Origin: Neobacillus sp. PS3-40
GTDB taxonomy: Bacteria > Bacillota > Bacilli > Bacillales > Cytobacillaceae
Assembly (NCBI RefSeq): GCF_030915485.1
Contig: NZ_CP133266.1
Location: forward strand, 372,001 to 436,000
Length of the DNA stretch: 64,000 bases
Direction: 5' to 3'
Shown here: positions 21,213-31,300 of the stretch, piece after piece
Numbering within the stretch: position 1 is the stretch's first letter
Layout of the letters: every line of letters starts with the position of its first letter
Program-made: the position numbers and the translations under genes
Notes under the pieces: generated by a model
What the model saw: the letters and a program-made list of their open reading frames with translations, nothing else
Told to the model about the DNA's origin: nothing
Databases searched by the model: none

Positions 21213-21258
21213 ATAAATGATAGGGTACCACTTAACGGTCTACTAACCATCCCTTGAA

Positions 21259-22479
21259 TTATGATAGGATCCGTTTTTCACCTTCGATTGCTTGAATCGG
21301 ATTGATATCTTGAGTGAATTCTATCGTTCCAATATAGTTCCCGTTTTCATCCCGAACAGCAAAGTAACGAATAAAGACGTATCTATCTTTAAATTTGATC
21401 CAGAAGTCATCTGAGTCTTTCTTTCCTGATTTGAAGTCTGCCAACAGTTCTTCAACAACATGAACACTTCTTGGTGGATGGCAATTTTGGACAGTTCGAC
21501 CAATTACGGCTTTTGTTCGTGCAAAGATTCTTTCTTTTCCGTGTGAGAAGTAACGAACAACATCATCCTGGTCAATAAATGTAATATCCACAGGCAAATG
21601 ATTTAATAACAGCTCTAGCTGTTTTAGGGATAATATCCCTGTTTCCATTTTAATATATCCCTCAGAGATAGCTTTCTCATCTAAGGCTTTTCTTTCAGGC
21701 TTCCATTCTACTACTGGTGCGGTCAGGCAAAATCCGATTTCATCACTTTCATGAGCAATTTTAACCCATTCGTCTTCTGTAAAATTCATTAAGGCCATCG
21801 GAAAGAGAATGTTTTCTTCTCTGTAAATCATATCGCTTACTTCTGTAATGATATAATTAATAAGGCCAATAACGGACTGTTTGTCGCCATTATAGTTAGC
21901 TAATTTTTGTTTTGCATCTTTAATGTAATCTCGAATAAAGTCATCAATTTTCCACATATTATTAGTTGGCCCATTAATACCGTACCTTTCTAAATATGGG
22001 AAAATAAGATTCTCCTTACGGCTATAATGCTTATCAATATCTAGTAAAAGATTGCAATCTTCCATGAGTTTTAAAACAGTTTCACCTGTATCCTCTTTTT
22101 CAAACTGCTCCAAGTGGTACTGGATATTAGTATTGAGCAATTTTTCAATTTCTCTGTTTTCTAGCTTGAATGTGTGAACCGGATGCCCTGGTTCTTCTTC
22201 AGGACGCTCGGGACGTTGAATTTCTTCGATTGACCCTTTAAAAATTTCTGTGTGAGTAGAGTATAAGCGCTTCATTTCATCAAGTGGAATTCCTTCAACG
22301 TCGTGTTGTAGTTGGGAAATTTCCTCGACAGTAACTTTGCCAATCGTTTTATCAAAATAGGCTTTTATCTCGTCTATATTTTTTCCACTATGAAGATCTT
22401 TAAAGATTTGTTGTAAGATCGTATGTCGTTCAGATTTATTATCCGTTTGTTGTTCACGGTTATTAATGATTTCGCTCAT
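21259..22479 (-). CDS. DUF438/hemerythrin/PAS domain protein
   Basis: The 406-residue soluble protein has three parts. The N-terminal DUF438 domain covers residues about 20-85. A hemerythrin HHE domain follows, with iron-ligand candidates in HLEQF, HYSRKENLIFPYLER and EENILFP (about 130-250). The C-terminal PAS-like domain (about 290-400) has YFSHGKERIFAR and NCHPPRSVH. Proteins with this order are common in bacteria facing oxygen/NO changes; the HHE diiron site can bind O2 or NO and the PAS domain may sense redox or ligand. A possible Fnr-like site lies upstream (22575-22590). No partner DUF1858 gene is adjacent. Confidence 0.87.
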   Translation of the reverse strand: MSEIINNREQQTDNKSERHTILQQIFKDLHSGKNIDEIKAYFDKTIGKVTVEEISQLQHDVEGIPLDEMKRLYSTHTEIFKGSIEEIQRPERPEEEPGHPVHTFKLENREIEKLLNTNIQYHLEQFEKEDTGETVLKLMEDCNLLLDIDKHYSRKENLIFPYLERYGINGPTNNMWKIDDFIRDYIKDAKQKLANYNGDKQSVIGLINYIITEVSDMIYREENILFPMALMNFTEDEWVKIAHESDEIGFCLTAPVVEWKPERKALDEKAISEGYIKMETGILSLKQLELLLNHLPVDITFIDQDDVVRYFSHGKERIFARTKAVIGRTVQNCHPPRSVHVVEELLADFKSGKKDSDDFWIKFKDRYVFIRYFAVRDENGNYIGTIEFTQDINPIQAIEGEKRILS

Positions 22480-22562
22480 AAGGATTCCCCTTCTTAATGA
22501 AATGCATAAGTATTTCTACGTATAAATGATTATTTTTCTCATTAATAAAAATAACATTTATT

Positions 22563-22590
22563 CATGATATAGTTTGTGATTAATATCATG
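22563..22590. promoter_or_regulatory. Possible Fnr/CRP-like site upstream of the DUF438 gene
   Basis: TGTGA-TTAATA-TCATG (22575-22590) matches 8 of 10 positions of TGTGA-N6-TCACA. It overlaps a separate CATGATAT/ATATCATG inverted repeat (22563-22590). It lies about 95 bp before the start codon. Confidence 0.3.
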
Positions 22591-22725
22591 GGTGAAAACT
22601 GGTTTTTCAAGTCATATACCATTTTCAAAAGTAAAATACTCACTTTATCCAAACCTTATTTAACCTGAAAACCTTTAAATCTTAAAAAAATAGGTAAATC
22701 TAAACCTAAAACATAAACAACTTCA

Positions 22726-23478
22726 CTATTTCCCCCTCAATAGCTGCATGCACCGGTTAAATAAACTTGGATACGATAAAAATCCAAGCATGACACTTGT
22801 GACAGATGCGGTTGTTAAGATAAGAAAAGCAATGAGTAATTGGAATTGGACCGCTTGAATCGGGTCAGCTCCAGCAATAATTTGACCACTCATCATTCCA
22901 GGCAGTTGAACAAGGCCGATTGTTTTCTGGCTCTCGATTGTCGGGATCATACTCGCTTTTATTGAATTATTGAGTAGTGTATGAATTGCTTGTTTCGGGG
23001 TCCCACCAAGCGAAAGTATAAGTTCGATTTTGTCTTGATGCGTTTCAACCTCTGCCGTAAATCGGTTAAGGAACAGAATGGACAACACCATAGAGTTACC
23101 AATAACCATTCCACTGATCGAGATGATATATTGGGCTTCAGGTGGAGTGATGTTGAATCCGAGCAAAATACTTTGTGTTAGTATTTCTACAAAAGCTAGA
23201 GTTACCGCCACTTTCCATGTGATGCCTTTGATGGATTTCCCCTTTTTTCGTGCATTTTGCGTGGCAGCTATAATCATGAGCGTTACCATCAGTAAAATAT
23301 AAATTATATTTTCTGAATCAAACACGAATTTCAGAATATATCCGATGGCAAGCAATTGAATAATCGAACGGACTGTTGCAATGATGGTATCCTTTTCCAG
23401 TCCTAAGTGCAACGTTTTCGATAAAATGAGCGGGATCAGAACGAAAATAAGTGTGATAGATAGAGCCACATAGCTCAT
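22726..23478 (-). CDS. fetB: ABC exporter permease, FetB/UPF0014 family
   Basis: The 250-residue protein has about seven membrane segments and the family signature GNSMVLSILFLNRF plus SLGGTPKQAIHTLLNNSIKASMIP. In Escherichia coli FetAB exports iron and supports oxidative stress resistance; Bacillus homologues (YbbM type) are annotated alike. The start at 23478 overlaps the stop of the ATPase gene by 4 bp (ATGA) and has AAGGAGGAAGGAG just upstream. The longer frame to 23583 only reads through the ATPase gene. The substrate in this organism is inferred. Confidence 0.85.
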   Translation of the reverse strand: MSYVALSITLIFVLIPLILSKTLHLGLEKDTIIATVRSIIQLLAIGYILKFVFDSENIIYILLMVTLMIIAATQNARKKGKSIKGITWKVAVTLAFVEILTQSILLGFNITPPEAQYIISISGMVIGNSMVLSILFLNRFTAEVETHQDKIELILSLGGTPKQAIHTLLNNSIKASMIPTIESQKTIGLVQLPGMMSGQIIAGADPIQAVQFQLLIAFLILTTASVTSVMLGFLSYPSLFNRCMQLLRGK

Positions 23479-24209
23479 TCTCCTTCCTCCCCTTTCACAA
23501 AACGTTTCACTTGCTCGTTTACAGGTGAATTTAGCAAATCGCTTTCTCCCGTTTCGATCACTTCTCCGCCCATCATTACCCATGTATAGTTTCCAATAGT
23601 TGACGCCTGATCCAAATTATGTGTAATCCAAATAATTGTTGTCCCATATTTCCGGTTTATTTTCATAATTAGCTCTTCTATTTCCTGAGTTGAAATTCGG
23701 TCAAGTGAAGCCGTGATTTCATCGAGCAATAAGATTTGGGGATGGTTCACGAGTGTCCGTGCTATTGATACTTTTTGGCGTTGTCCACCAGACAAATCCT
23801 TGGTTTTTCGATACAAAAATTCTTCATCTAAACCTACATCATTCAATAAATCCAATGCAACATCTTCGGATAATTGTTTTCCTTGTAGATGTAAGGGTAA
23901 GGACAGATTTTTAAATACATTACCATCGATCATCGGTGCACTTTGGAGAGCAATTCCAACAAGCCGACGCAATTCCACCGGTTCATAGCTGGTGATGATT
24001 TTGTCTTTGATAAAAATTTCTCCCGAATTAGGTGAAAGTAGACCATTACATAATTTGAGCAATGTCGTCTTCCCCGCTCCTGAGGGACCGACTAAAGTAG
24101 TAATTTTACCTTCAAAAAAAGAATCAGTAATATTTTTTAAAATTTGAGTTCCATCAACAGAATAATGAACATGATTGAACTGCACTGCTGATTTATGTAT
24201 TGTTGTCAT
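23475..24209 (-). CDS. fetA: ABC exporter ATP-binding protein, FetA type
   Basis: The 244-residue ATPase shows Walker A GPSGAGKTTLL, Q-loop LQSAPM, signature LSGGQRQKVS, Walker B ILLLDEITASLD and switch His in WITHNLDQA, so it should be active. It pairs with the downstream FetB-type permease (4-bp overlap) to form a small exporter, by homology for iron. Start 24209 is preferred: AAGGA stands about 10 nt before this ATG, whereas the GTG at 24242 that opens the frame has no ribosome binding site. Confidence 0.85.
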   Translation of the reverse strand: MTTIHKSAVQFNHVHYSVDGTQILKNITDSFFEGKITTLVGPSGAGKTTLLKLCNGLLSPNSGEIFIKDKIITSYEPVELRRLVGIALQSAPMIDGNVFKNLSLPLHLQGKQLSEDVALDLLNDVGLDEEFLYRKTKDLSGGQRQKVSIARTLVNHPQILLLDEITASLDRISTQEIEELIMKINRKYGTTIIWITHNLDQASTIGNYTWVMMGGEVIETGESDLLNSPVNEQVKRFVKGEEGE

Positions 24210-24410
24210 TCGTTTCACATCCTTATGAGGAAAAAGCAGCACACTATTAACGTGTTCTGCCTGTTCAATTAGGGTTTATTTTTCACTATTTTATTATTAG
24301 GTTGCTAAGCTTACAGCATTTATGGTTGTTCTATTTAGGGGAAAATCCCATCCAATATTTTATAGTAAAAGGATTCTATTGTCATTTATTTTCCTTTTTT
24401 TATTTATATA

Positions 24411-24570
24411 AAGGCTCTTTTCTTAAACTTTGTTGTTAGTTGAAACTAAATTAGATTGGGATTCCAGTTTACCGATGAAAACCGTAGGAAGTTTTTAAGA
24501 AAAGAGCACGATACTATTGTTATTTCGGGTTTTTAGACTAGGTACGAAACAATCTATGCGAAAACAGCCT
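24411..24570. repeat. MITE-like segment with inverted GGCTGTTTTCG-type ends
   Basis: The left end AAGGCTCTTTTCTTAAAC (24411) and the right end, whose complement begins AGGCTGTTTTCGCATAGATT (24570), are related. Inside, GCTCTTTTCTTAAA (24414-24427) also has an exact complement at 24494-24507. A related pair of ends occurs at 59924 and 60821. Confidence 0.45.
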
Positions 24571-24580
24571 ATATAAAAGA

Positions 24581-24669
24581 AAAAGTTTGGACTTTCCCTA
24601 AGGGCGATGACAGAAGCGTAGTTGCCCTTATTCGCAACCAGAATTTATAGATATTAATTCTGCTTAACC
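24581..24669 (+). repeat. Dispersed hairpin repeat, copy 2
   Basis: It shares CCCTAAGGGCGATGACA, GCGTAGTTGC and the terminal hairpin AGAATTTAT...ATTAATTCTGCTTA with the copies at 9025 and 54825. It ends next to the terminator of the holin-like gene. Confidence 0.7.
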
Positions 24670-24672
24670 AAG

Positions 24673-24714
24673 AAAAAGGTCTCCTCTACTATAAAGCAAA
24701 GGAAACCTTTTTTA
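24673..24714 (-). terminator. Terminator after the holin-like gene
   Basis: On the minus strand AAAAAAGGTTTCCTTT pairs imperfectly with AGGAGACCTTTTT and ends in T5. Confidence 0.7.
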
Positions 24715-24727
24715 GCTTAAAAAGTAT

Positions 24728-24982
24728 TCATTCTTTTTTTTCTATTGTTTGCTTCACAATTTGATGACCAAAAACAGCGGTACCGGCAACCAACACACCT
24801 TGAATGAATGAGTTAACACTAAATCCCATCATTAGTCCCGCCAAAACGACCCCTAACACCAAGAGAATATACGGGATCAACCAATTTTTTATTTTAGGAG
24901 TATTCTTTACAATTTTACCTATAATCATCAGTACAGGAATTAAGATTAAAGCCTCATCCATAATATAGTTTGCCAGATTCAT
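24728..24982 (-). CDS. Small holin-like membrane protein (phage holin 5_2 type)
   Basis: The 84-residue protein has two hydrophobic helices (about residues 8-22 and 36-72) and a charged tail TIEKKE. The string EALILIPVLMIIGKI...GVLVAGTAVFGHQIVKQ matches what is known of the small Bacillus phage holin family. No endolysin, portal or tail gene is nearby, so it is either a prophage relic or a host protein acting in membrane permeability, for example during sporulation or spore release. GGGGGAGAAACG precedes the ATG. Confidence 0.7.
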   Translation of the reverse strand: MNLANYIMDEALILIPVLMIIGKIVKNTPKIKNWLIPYILLVLGVVLAGLMMGFSVNSFIQGVLVAGTAVFGHQIVKQTIEKKE

Positions 24983-25332
24983 CGTTTCTCCCCCTTTTTA
25001 TAGTGCCTTGTCGTCCTTATCATTTTAATTCGACAAAACTTCATAAATACATTCAATAGAATCCTATTTTTATCATATGATTCTTTCGGGAAGACAAGAC
25101 TACAACATTTAATTTTCCTAGCCGCAAATTTAATTAGTGGAAATGAGGCAAGTAAATTGAAGATTTATAGAAATCCAACTGTAAATTACCTTGAATTTTT
25201 TGTTTCGCGGATATATTCCTTTTGATTAGAAGATAGAACCTCGCAGCATTCATCATTTTAACATACAACTTTTTACATTAATAATGCCCACCCGAGAATA
25301 GAAGCTATTCTCGGTGGGCACTTGTACTTTTC
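24983..25332. other. Intergenic region
   Basis: About 350 bp of AT-rich DNA. It contains the hairpin at 25286-25320 and no supported ORF. Confidence 0.4.
25286..25320 (-). terminator. Strong hairpin after the glucan synthase-like gene
   Basis: GCCCACC-(C)-GAGAATAG pairs with CTATTCTC-GGTGGGC over a 4-nt loop. The T tract is poor on both sides, so it may work as an mRNA-stabilising or weak termination hairpin. Confidence 0.6.
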
Positions 25333-28300
25333 TTATTTATTCAATATCAATTCCACTTGATGGTCTTTTCCATCATCCAGCAATTCGATACATGGCCCTT
25401 CTTGGTTTCCATTGATTGATGGTGAAATTACTTTACCATCAACTTTCACAACAGATCCTTTTTCGGATTCACTGGTTCCATTACTAACATTAATCAAATA
25501 ACGAGCCTTCCCAAATCGATAGGTCGCCGTAAATCCTGGCCAATCACTCGGAATACATGGATCAATATAGAGAAGATTTTCTCGGCGTCGCAACCCAAGA
25601 ATCCATTCTATTCCCGCCTGATACATCCAACTGGAAGCTCCAGTATACCAAGTCCAGCCTGCTTTCCCTTCGTTTGGCTCGGCAGTGTACACGTCCGCTG
25701 CCATAACATAAGGCTCGCCAGTATATTTCCTTACTTCATTATCTGTTCGGGTATGTGTCAATGGATTTAGCATTGTAAACATCTCCAATGCCTTATCGCC
25801 CTGACCAAGTTTGCACCATGCCACAATGCTCCAAATGACACCATGCGTATATTGGGCTCCGTTCTCCCGGATTCCTGGTGGATAACCTTGGATATATCCT
25901 GGACTATGTTCCGTTTCATCAAACGGAGGTGTCAATAAGCGAATGACAGATAGATCTCTCTCCACCAATTCACGATCAAATGAATTCATTGCCTGAAGGG
26001 CACGATCCTTTGGAGCTGCGCCTGAAATAACAGACCATGATTGAGCAATGGCATCTATTCGGCATTCCTTATTTTGTATAGACCCAAGCCAATCTCCCTC
26101 ATCATTGAAGGCACGGCGATACCATTGGCCATCCCAGCCATGATTATTAAGAGCATCAGCTAATTGACCATGTGATTTCTGAAAACCATCCTTTTTATCG
26201 GAGTCGCCTTTAAATTGGCAAAGTTCCATAAAACGTTTCAACACATCACAGATAAACCATCCAAGCCATACACTTTCGCCACGACCCTTGGCACCGACTA
26301 GGTTCATGCCGTCATTCCAATCTCCGACGCCCATAAGCGGTAGCCCATGCTCGCCAATTCTACTTAATGCCCGGTCAATTGCCCGTATGCAATGTTCATA
26401 AATTGACCCTTTCTCAGTAGAGGATTGCGTCGGTTCATAACGTTCAAGTTCACCATCATGAAGTGGTTCACTCTGAAGAAACGGTACTATCTCTTCTAAA
26501 ATTGAGCGATCTCCTGTCTGTTCGATATAGCGTGAAACGACGTAAGGTAACCACAAGAGATCATCTGAGAACATCGTTCGAATACCGCGATCAGTTTCTT
26601 CATGCCACCAATGCTGAACATCACCTTCTTCATATTGATGTGTAGCATGTAGCAGGATTTGTTTTTTTGTATTTTCTGGCCAAGTATGCAGTAGTGCAAG
26701 AGAATCCTGCAGCTGGTCTCGGAAACCAAATGCCCCTCCTGCTTGATAAAAAGCTGATCTAGCCCACATACGACAAGCAAGTGATTGGTATAATAACCAG
26801 CTATTTAAAAGAATATCCATTTCTTTTGATGGAGTCGATACCTTAATTTGATCCAAATGAAGATCCCAGAAATCAAATATATCTTTCAGGGCTTGCTCAC
26901 AAGTGGAAGGTTCACTATATTTCTGCGCTAAGTTTATAACTGCCTCATTTGATCCATCACATCCTAGCAGAATATAAACAACCTGCTCACTTTTAGGCAT
27001 TAGGATGAATTTACGTTGAATCGCGCCACATGTTTCGTAATTCGCACCTACATGACCTGATAATCTTTCACGATTCATGGCAGCAGGATGTTCCAATGTA
27101 CCATTTCGACCAATAAATTCATTTCGGTCTGCTGTCCATGATAATTCATCTTCTAAAACTTCTACATTTTCACTATTTACTTTCTCTGGATAAATTCCCA
27201 AGAAGGCTGTTGCCTCTCGGAAGGTCTCCTGATAGGTGTTACGGGCAGTCATGATTTTAGCTGATTCTATCCATTCTGTTGCAATATATGACGCATTTTG
27301 CTGACGTTTTACTCCTAAGACCCATTCAGCATAATAGGTTAAAGAAATTCGTCTTTCCTCCGTTGTTTTATTTTCTAATTTTAATTTAATAATCTTAATA
27401 GGATCCTTAAGCGGAACATAAACAAGCATTTCATGTTTGATTCCGTTTCTTTCATGGGCAAATTGTGAAAACCCACGTCCATGCGTAATTTTATAAGTGG
27501 ATGGTGAATGGACAGCTGATGGTGTAGCACACCAAGCTTCTCCACTTGCCTCATCTCTTAAGTAAGCAACTTCTGTTGGCGGGTCAAGCACAGGATCATT
27601 AGACCAAGGGGTCAGTTTGCATTCACGGCTATTACGCCACCATGTGTAACCTGTACCCAGCTCAGAAATTAGGCAGCCGAAATTAGGATTTGCAAGGACA
27701 TTTATCCAGGGAGCTGGCAAGTGATTTCCGTTTTTAATCAAGATTCGATACTCTTTACCGTCCGGAGAAAAGCCTCCCCAGCCGTTGAAATACAGCCAGT
27801 CTTTTGTATCCTCTGACTTAACCTGAATGGAGGAGAACTTTTTCCTTCCTGATGATGCTTCTGGATCAAGTTTTTCCGGTAATGCGTCTTGGTCTTTGAG
27901 CTCTGGAATTCGAATTTGGGCTTTTAAACTCGCCCCTCCTGCACGCAAGTTTATCCGTGAAACTGCCATCAACAATGCTTTGTCCTGTTCGGCCAATTGA
28001 TTTCCAGCAATAACATATACTCCAGTCAATCCTGCACCAAAACGATCAACACCGGTTTCAGCAGTACGCTGTAGTGCCTCTTGTAAGTTTTGGTGATATC
28101 CTTCTTCAGATTCATTTAGAAGGATAAGGTCAAATAATAAACCAAGTCGACGTAAATATTCATGCCCCGTCAACAGTTTACTGATAAATGGCATTTGACT
28201 TTGGTTATCTATACGAACAAGCACAATCGGTCGATCTCCTGATACCCCATATGCCCAGAGGCTAGATTGGCCCAAAGTATTAGCCAAAATACTTTGTTCT

Positions 28301-31300
28301 CGTTCTTCCCGAAGTGGAGGGCTATATAATATTTGACCTGCTAAAAGTTGAAAACCTGTTGCTTCATGGTTTGTTAAATGTAAATTTCTAAGTTCGATTT
28401 GCCCACGGTTCCATGCAAGTTGAAAAACTCTTTCCACTATTTGATCTGGAACAAATCTACCAACAATTCTAATAGCTTCCTCACGCTTCTCACTAACAGA
28501 GGTAACTGCTATTAATTGGACCTGCTGCCCTGGATCAATACTGATGCGGCGCCTCATTACAAAAGCTGGATCAGCAACAGATCCTACCTTTCCACGTAGA
28601 CGAGAACGGATTCCTTGTGGTTCAGATAATCGGTAGCCTCGACCAATAAAACTTGCTCTACTCGTTTCGAACTCCACTGATCCAAGTGTATTCCCAGCCA
28701 CAATAAGTGAGTGTGCTGACCAAAGCGTGTGATCCTTTTCTTCCCGTGGCCTTCGTCCTGCCACAAGGCAACCCGATTCAGGATCAAACGAAGTTCGAAT
28801 AAAAAGTTTACTGAAAGCTGTATGGGCTTCATCTGCAATTGGATTAGCAAGTGCCAATTCAACAAACGTAGTAACCTCTAGAACTTTAGTTTCTTCACTC
28901 GTATTTGTCAGCGTAATCCGCCTGACTTCTGCATTCCATTCAGTTGAAACACAGATTTCCATGCTTGTTTTTACCTCATCGTCCTCACGCATAAAACATG
29001 CTCGGTCTAACCCAAATTGAACACGTTGCGCGGAAGATACCACCTGGCATGGCTGATAGGACGTGGACCACACTTTATCTTTTTTGATATCTCTGATATA
29101 GATGTAGCTCCCCCATGGATCCATTACGGGATCTTCTCTCCACCTTGAAATAGATATTCCTTTATAGGAGGTAAACCCACTTCCCGTGTTTGTCACTACT
29201 GTTGTAAACGACCCGTTGGAAAGCACACAAACCTCGGGAACTTTTGTGTCAGGAGAAATAAATTCTCTTAATTCCGATGAATCCTGTACGATATTTGAAA
29301 TTGGTTGATGGATTCGATTCATTGCCGGGTGTTTAATCAACTTTGGTTTTTTCGGAATTCGCTCTTGAAGGAGCAATTCTGCAGAACGAATCTGCTTATT
29401 TTGATGGAAACGTCCGTACATCGTTTTTGGAAGTAGCATGTTTGCAAGTGTTAGTAGGCTCATTCCTTGATGGTGCGCCATAAAGCTGCAAATAACCATA
29501 TGTTGCTTATCCTTTGGAAGCCTTGTCTGAGTGAAATCAATGGCCTCGTAAAAACCATACTTACCCCGCCCATTTAACTTTTCCATTTTTTTCAATGAAG
29601 AAAGTGATTCACTTTTTGCAAAAGGCAATGCAAGAATGGTTGCATACGGGGCAACTACTAAATCCTGCTCGAGCCCACGTTTAAAGCCAAGACCAGGAAC
29701 ACCAAATGCCCGATACTGATAATTCATCTGAAAATCAAAAGCATAAAAACCGGATTCAGATATTCCAAAAGGTATTTTCCTTTGTCTTGCATACTCTATT
29801 TGCCGGCTAACAACTGCTTTATACGTACTCTCCCACAATGTATTTCTATACGTATTCATAAATAAACTTGGCATTAAAAATTCAAACATTGTACCTGACC
29901 ACGACAGCAATACTGAAGAATTTCCTGCTTTGGTCATGGTCCTTCCAAGTGCAAGCCAGTGTGAAACAGACACTTGACCAAGTGCTATTGCAATAAAACT
30001 TGCCTGCCTTGCTTCAGATGCCATTAGATCATACAAAACCTCATCTCGTTGTTGTCTGTCAGCATTGTAACCTAGGGAAAATAGCCTTGCCTTATGATCA
30101 TACAACGGCCTGAAATTGGTTTCTTGAATCAATTTTTCACATCGATCCATTAGATCCCTAACTCGGGATCCACCCTTTCCCCTAGCATTCATTCGAAGAA
30201 TTTTTCCAGAAGTAATAGGTGTTAACTCTTCTGAAAATGCACTAGTAAGTGATCTTTCTTGCTGCGTAGTGTCAACCCATTTTTCCCTTTTTTCATACGA
30301 CTCAAGATAGTCCGCTAACCCTTCTTTCACAGTAATAAGGCAACCAACAAAGTTTCCTGAATCCACAGTGGATACGTACATAGGTGTTAATGGTTTTAAA
30401 GTCACCGTGTCGTACCAGTTATAGAGATGCCCTTCCCACTTCTCCATTCGCTCAATAGTGCTTAATGTACGGTCTAATCGTTCAATCAATCCATTGGTAT
30501 TTATAAATTCAAAATCCTTAGCAGCTAAAGCACAAGTAAGGTACAAACCAATATTAGTTGGTGATGTTCGATGTGCAATTCCATTCGGAGGTTGCATTTG
30601 AACATTATCTGGCGGTAGCCAATTATCCTGTTCTGTTACATAATCTTCATAAAAAGACCAAATCTGTTTTGATAAGTTCCATAATTCCTTTGTTTCTTCG
30701 TTGGAAAATGAAGTTCTTTCTATATAAGATGGTTGATCTAGCCACTGAATTATAAATGGAGCACTTGCCCACAAAGCACTAAGGAAAAACCCTGTGATCT
30801 GAAGACTCAAATTCCCACTTAAAAACGATGTAATTAGAAATAGAATGATTAGAGAATAACCTCTATACATGCCATATAACAATGGTGCATCATTACGATT
30901 ACTCTTGCGATCGACCTCGGCTGCAGTGACCCATTCAAGGAGTCGCCTTTTAGAGAAAAGTAACCGATAAAGAGTTCGGCTAATCCCATCTAGCATCACA
31001 ACTAGTTGAAAAGGAAAAGTGATTATGTTAACCATTACTTGTCCAGCCGTAAATATGATACCTCTAGTGTTTCTAAAGACCGTTTGAACAATTGCAAATT
31101 GACGGAATACGGGTAAAAACCACGTAGCAATAACAAGAGCGATCCAGCGAAATGGAGAGCCTGGTAGTGAAATGAAAGCAAGTAAAAGAATAATAAAAAG
31201 GATCGGAGAGAGGAGGCTACGTCTTAAGTTATCTATAATCTGCCAGCGAGTCAAAATAGATAAATCCACTGGTAGAATATCCCCTCTTCGATTATGTGCT

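Larger units (their letters stand above)
20613..21258. other. Intergenic region with tandem units and a long hairpin
   Basis: The 650-bp interval has no supported gene. It contains about four imperfect tandem units at 20779-20998, a 17-bp perfect hairpin at 21101-21142 and the terminator of the DUF438 gene. A 61-codon frame on the minus strand (20857-21042) consists of the repeat units and is not taken as a gene. Confidence 0.6.
24210..24727. other. Intergenic region with repeat elements
   Basis: This is 500 bp without a gene. It holds a 160-bp segment bounded by inverted GGCTSTTTTC-type ends (24411-24570), a copy of the dispersed hairpin repeat (24581-24669) and the terminator of the holin-like gene. 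Confidence 0.6.
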
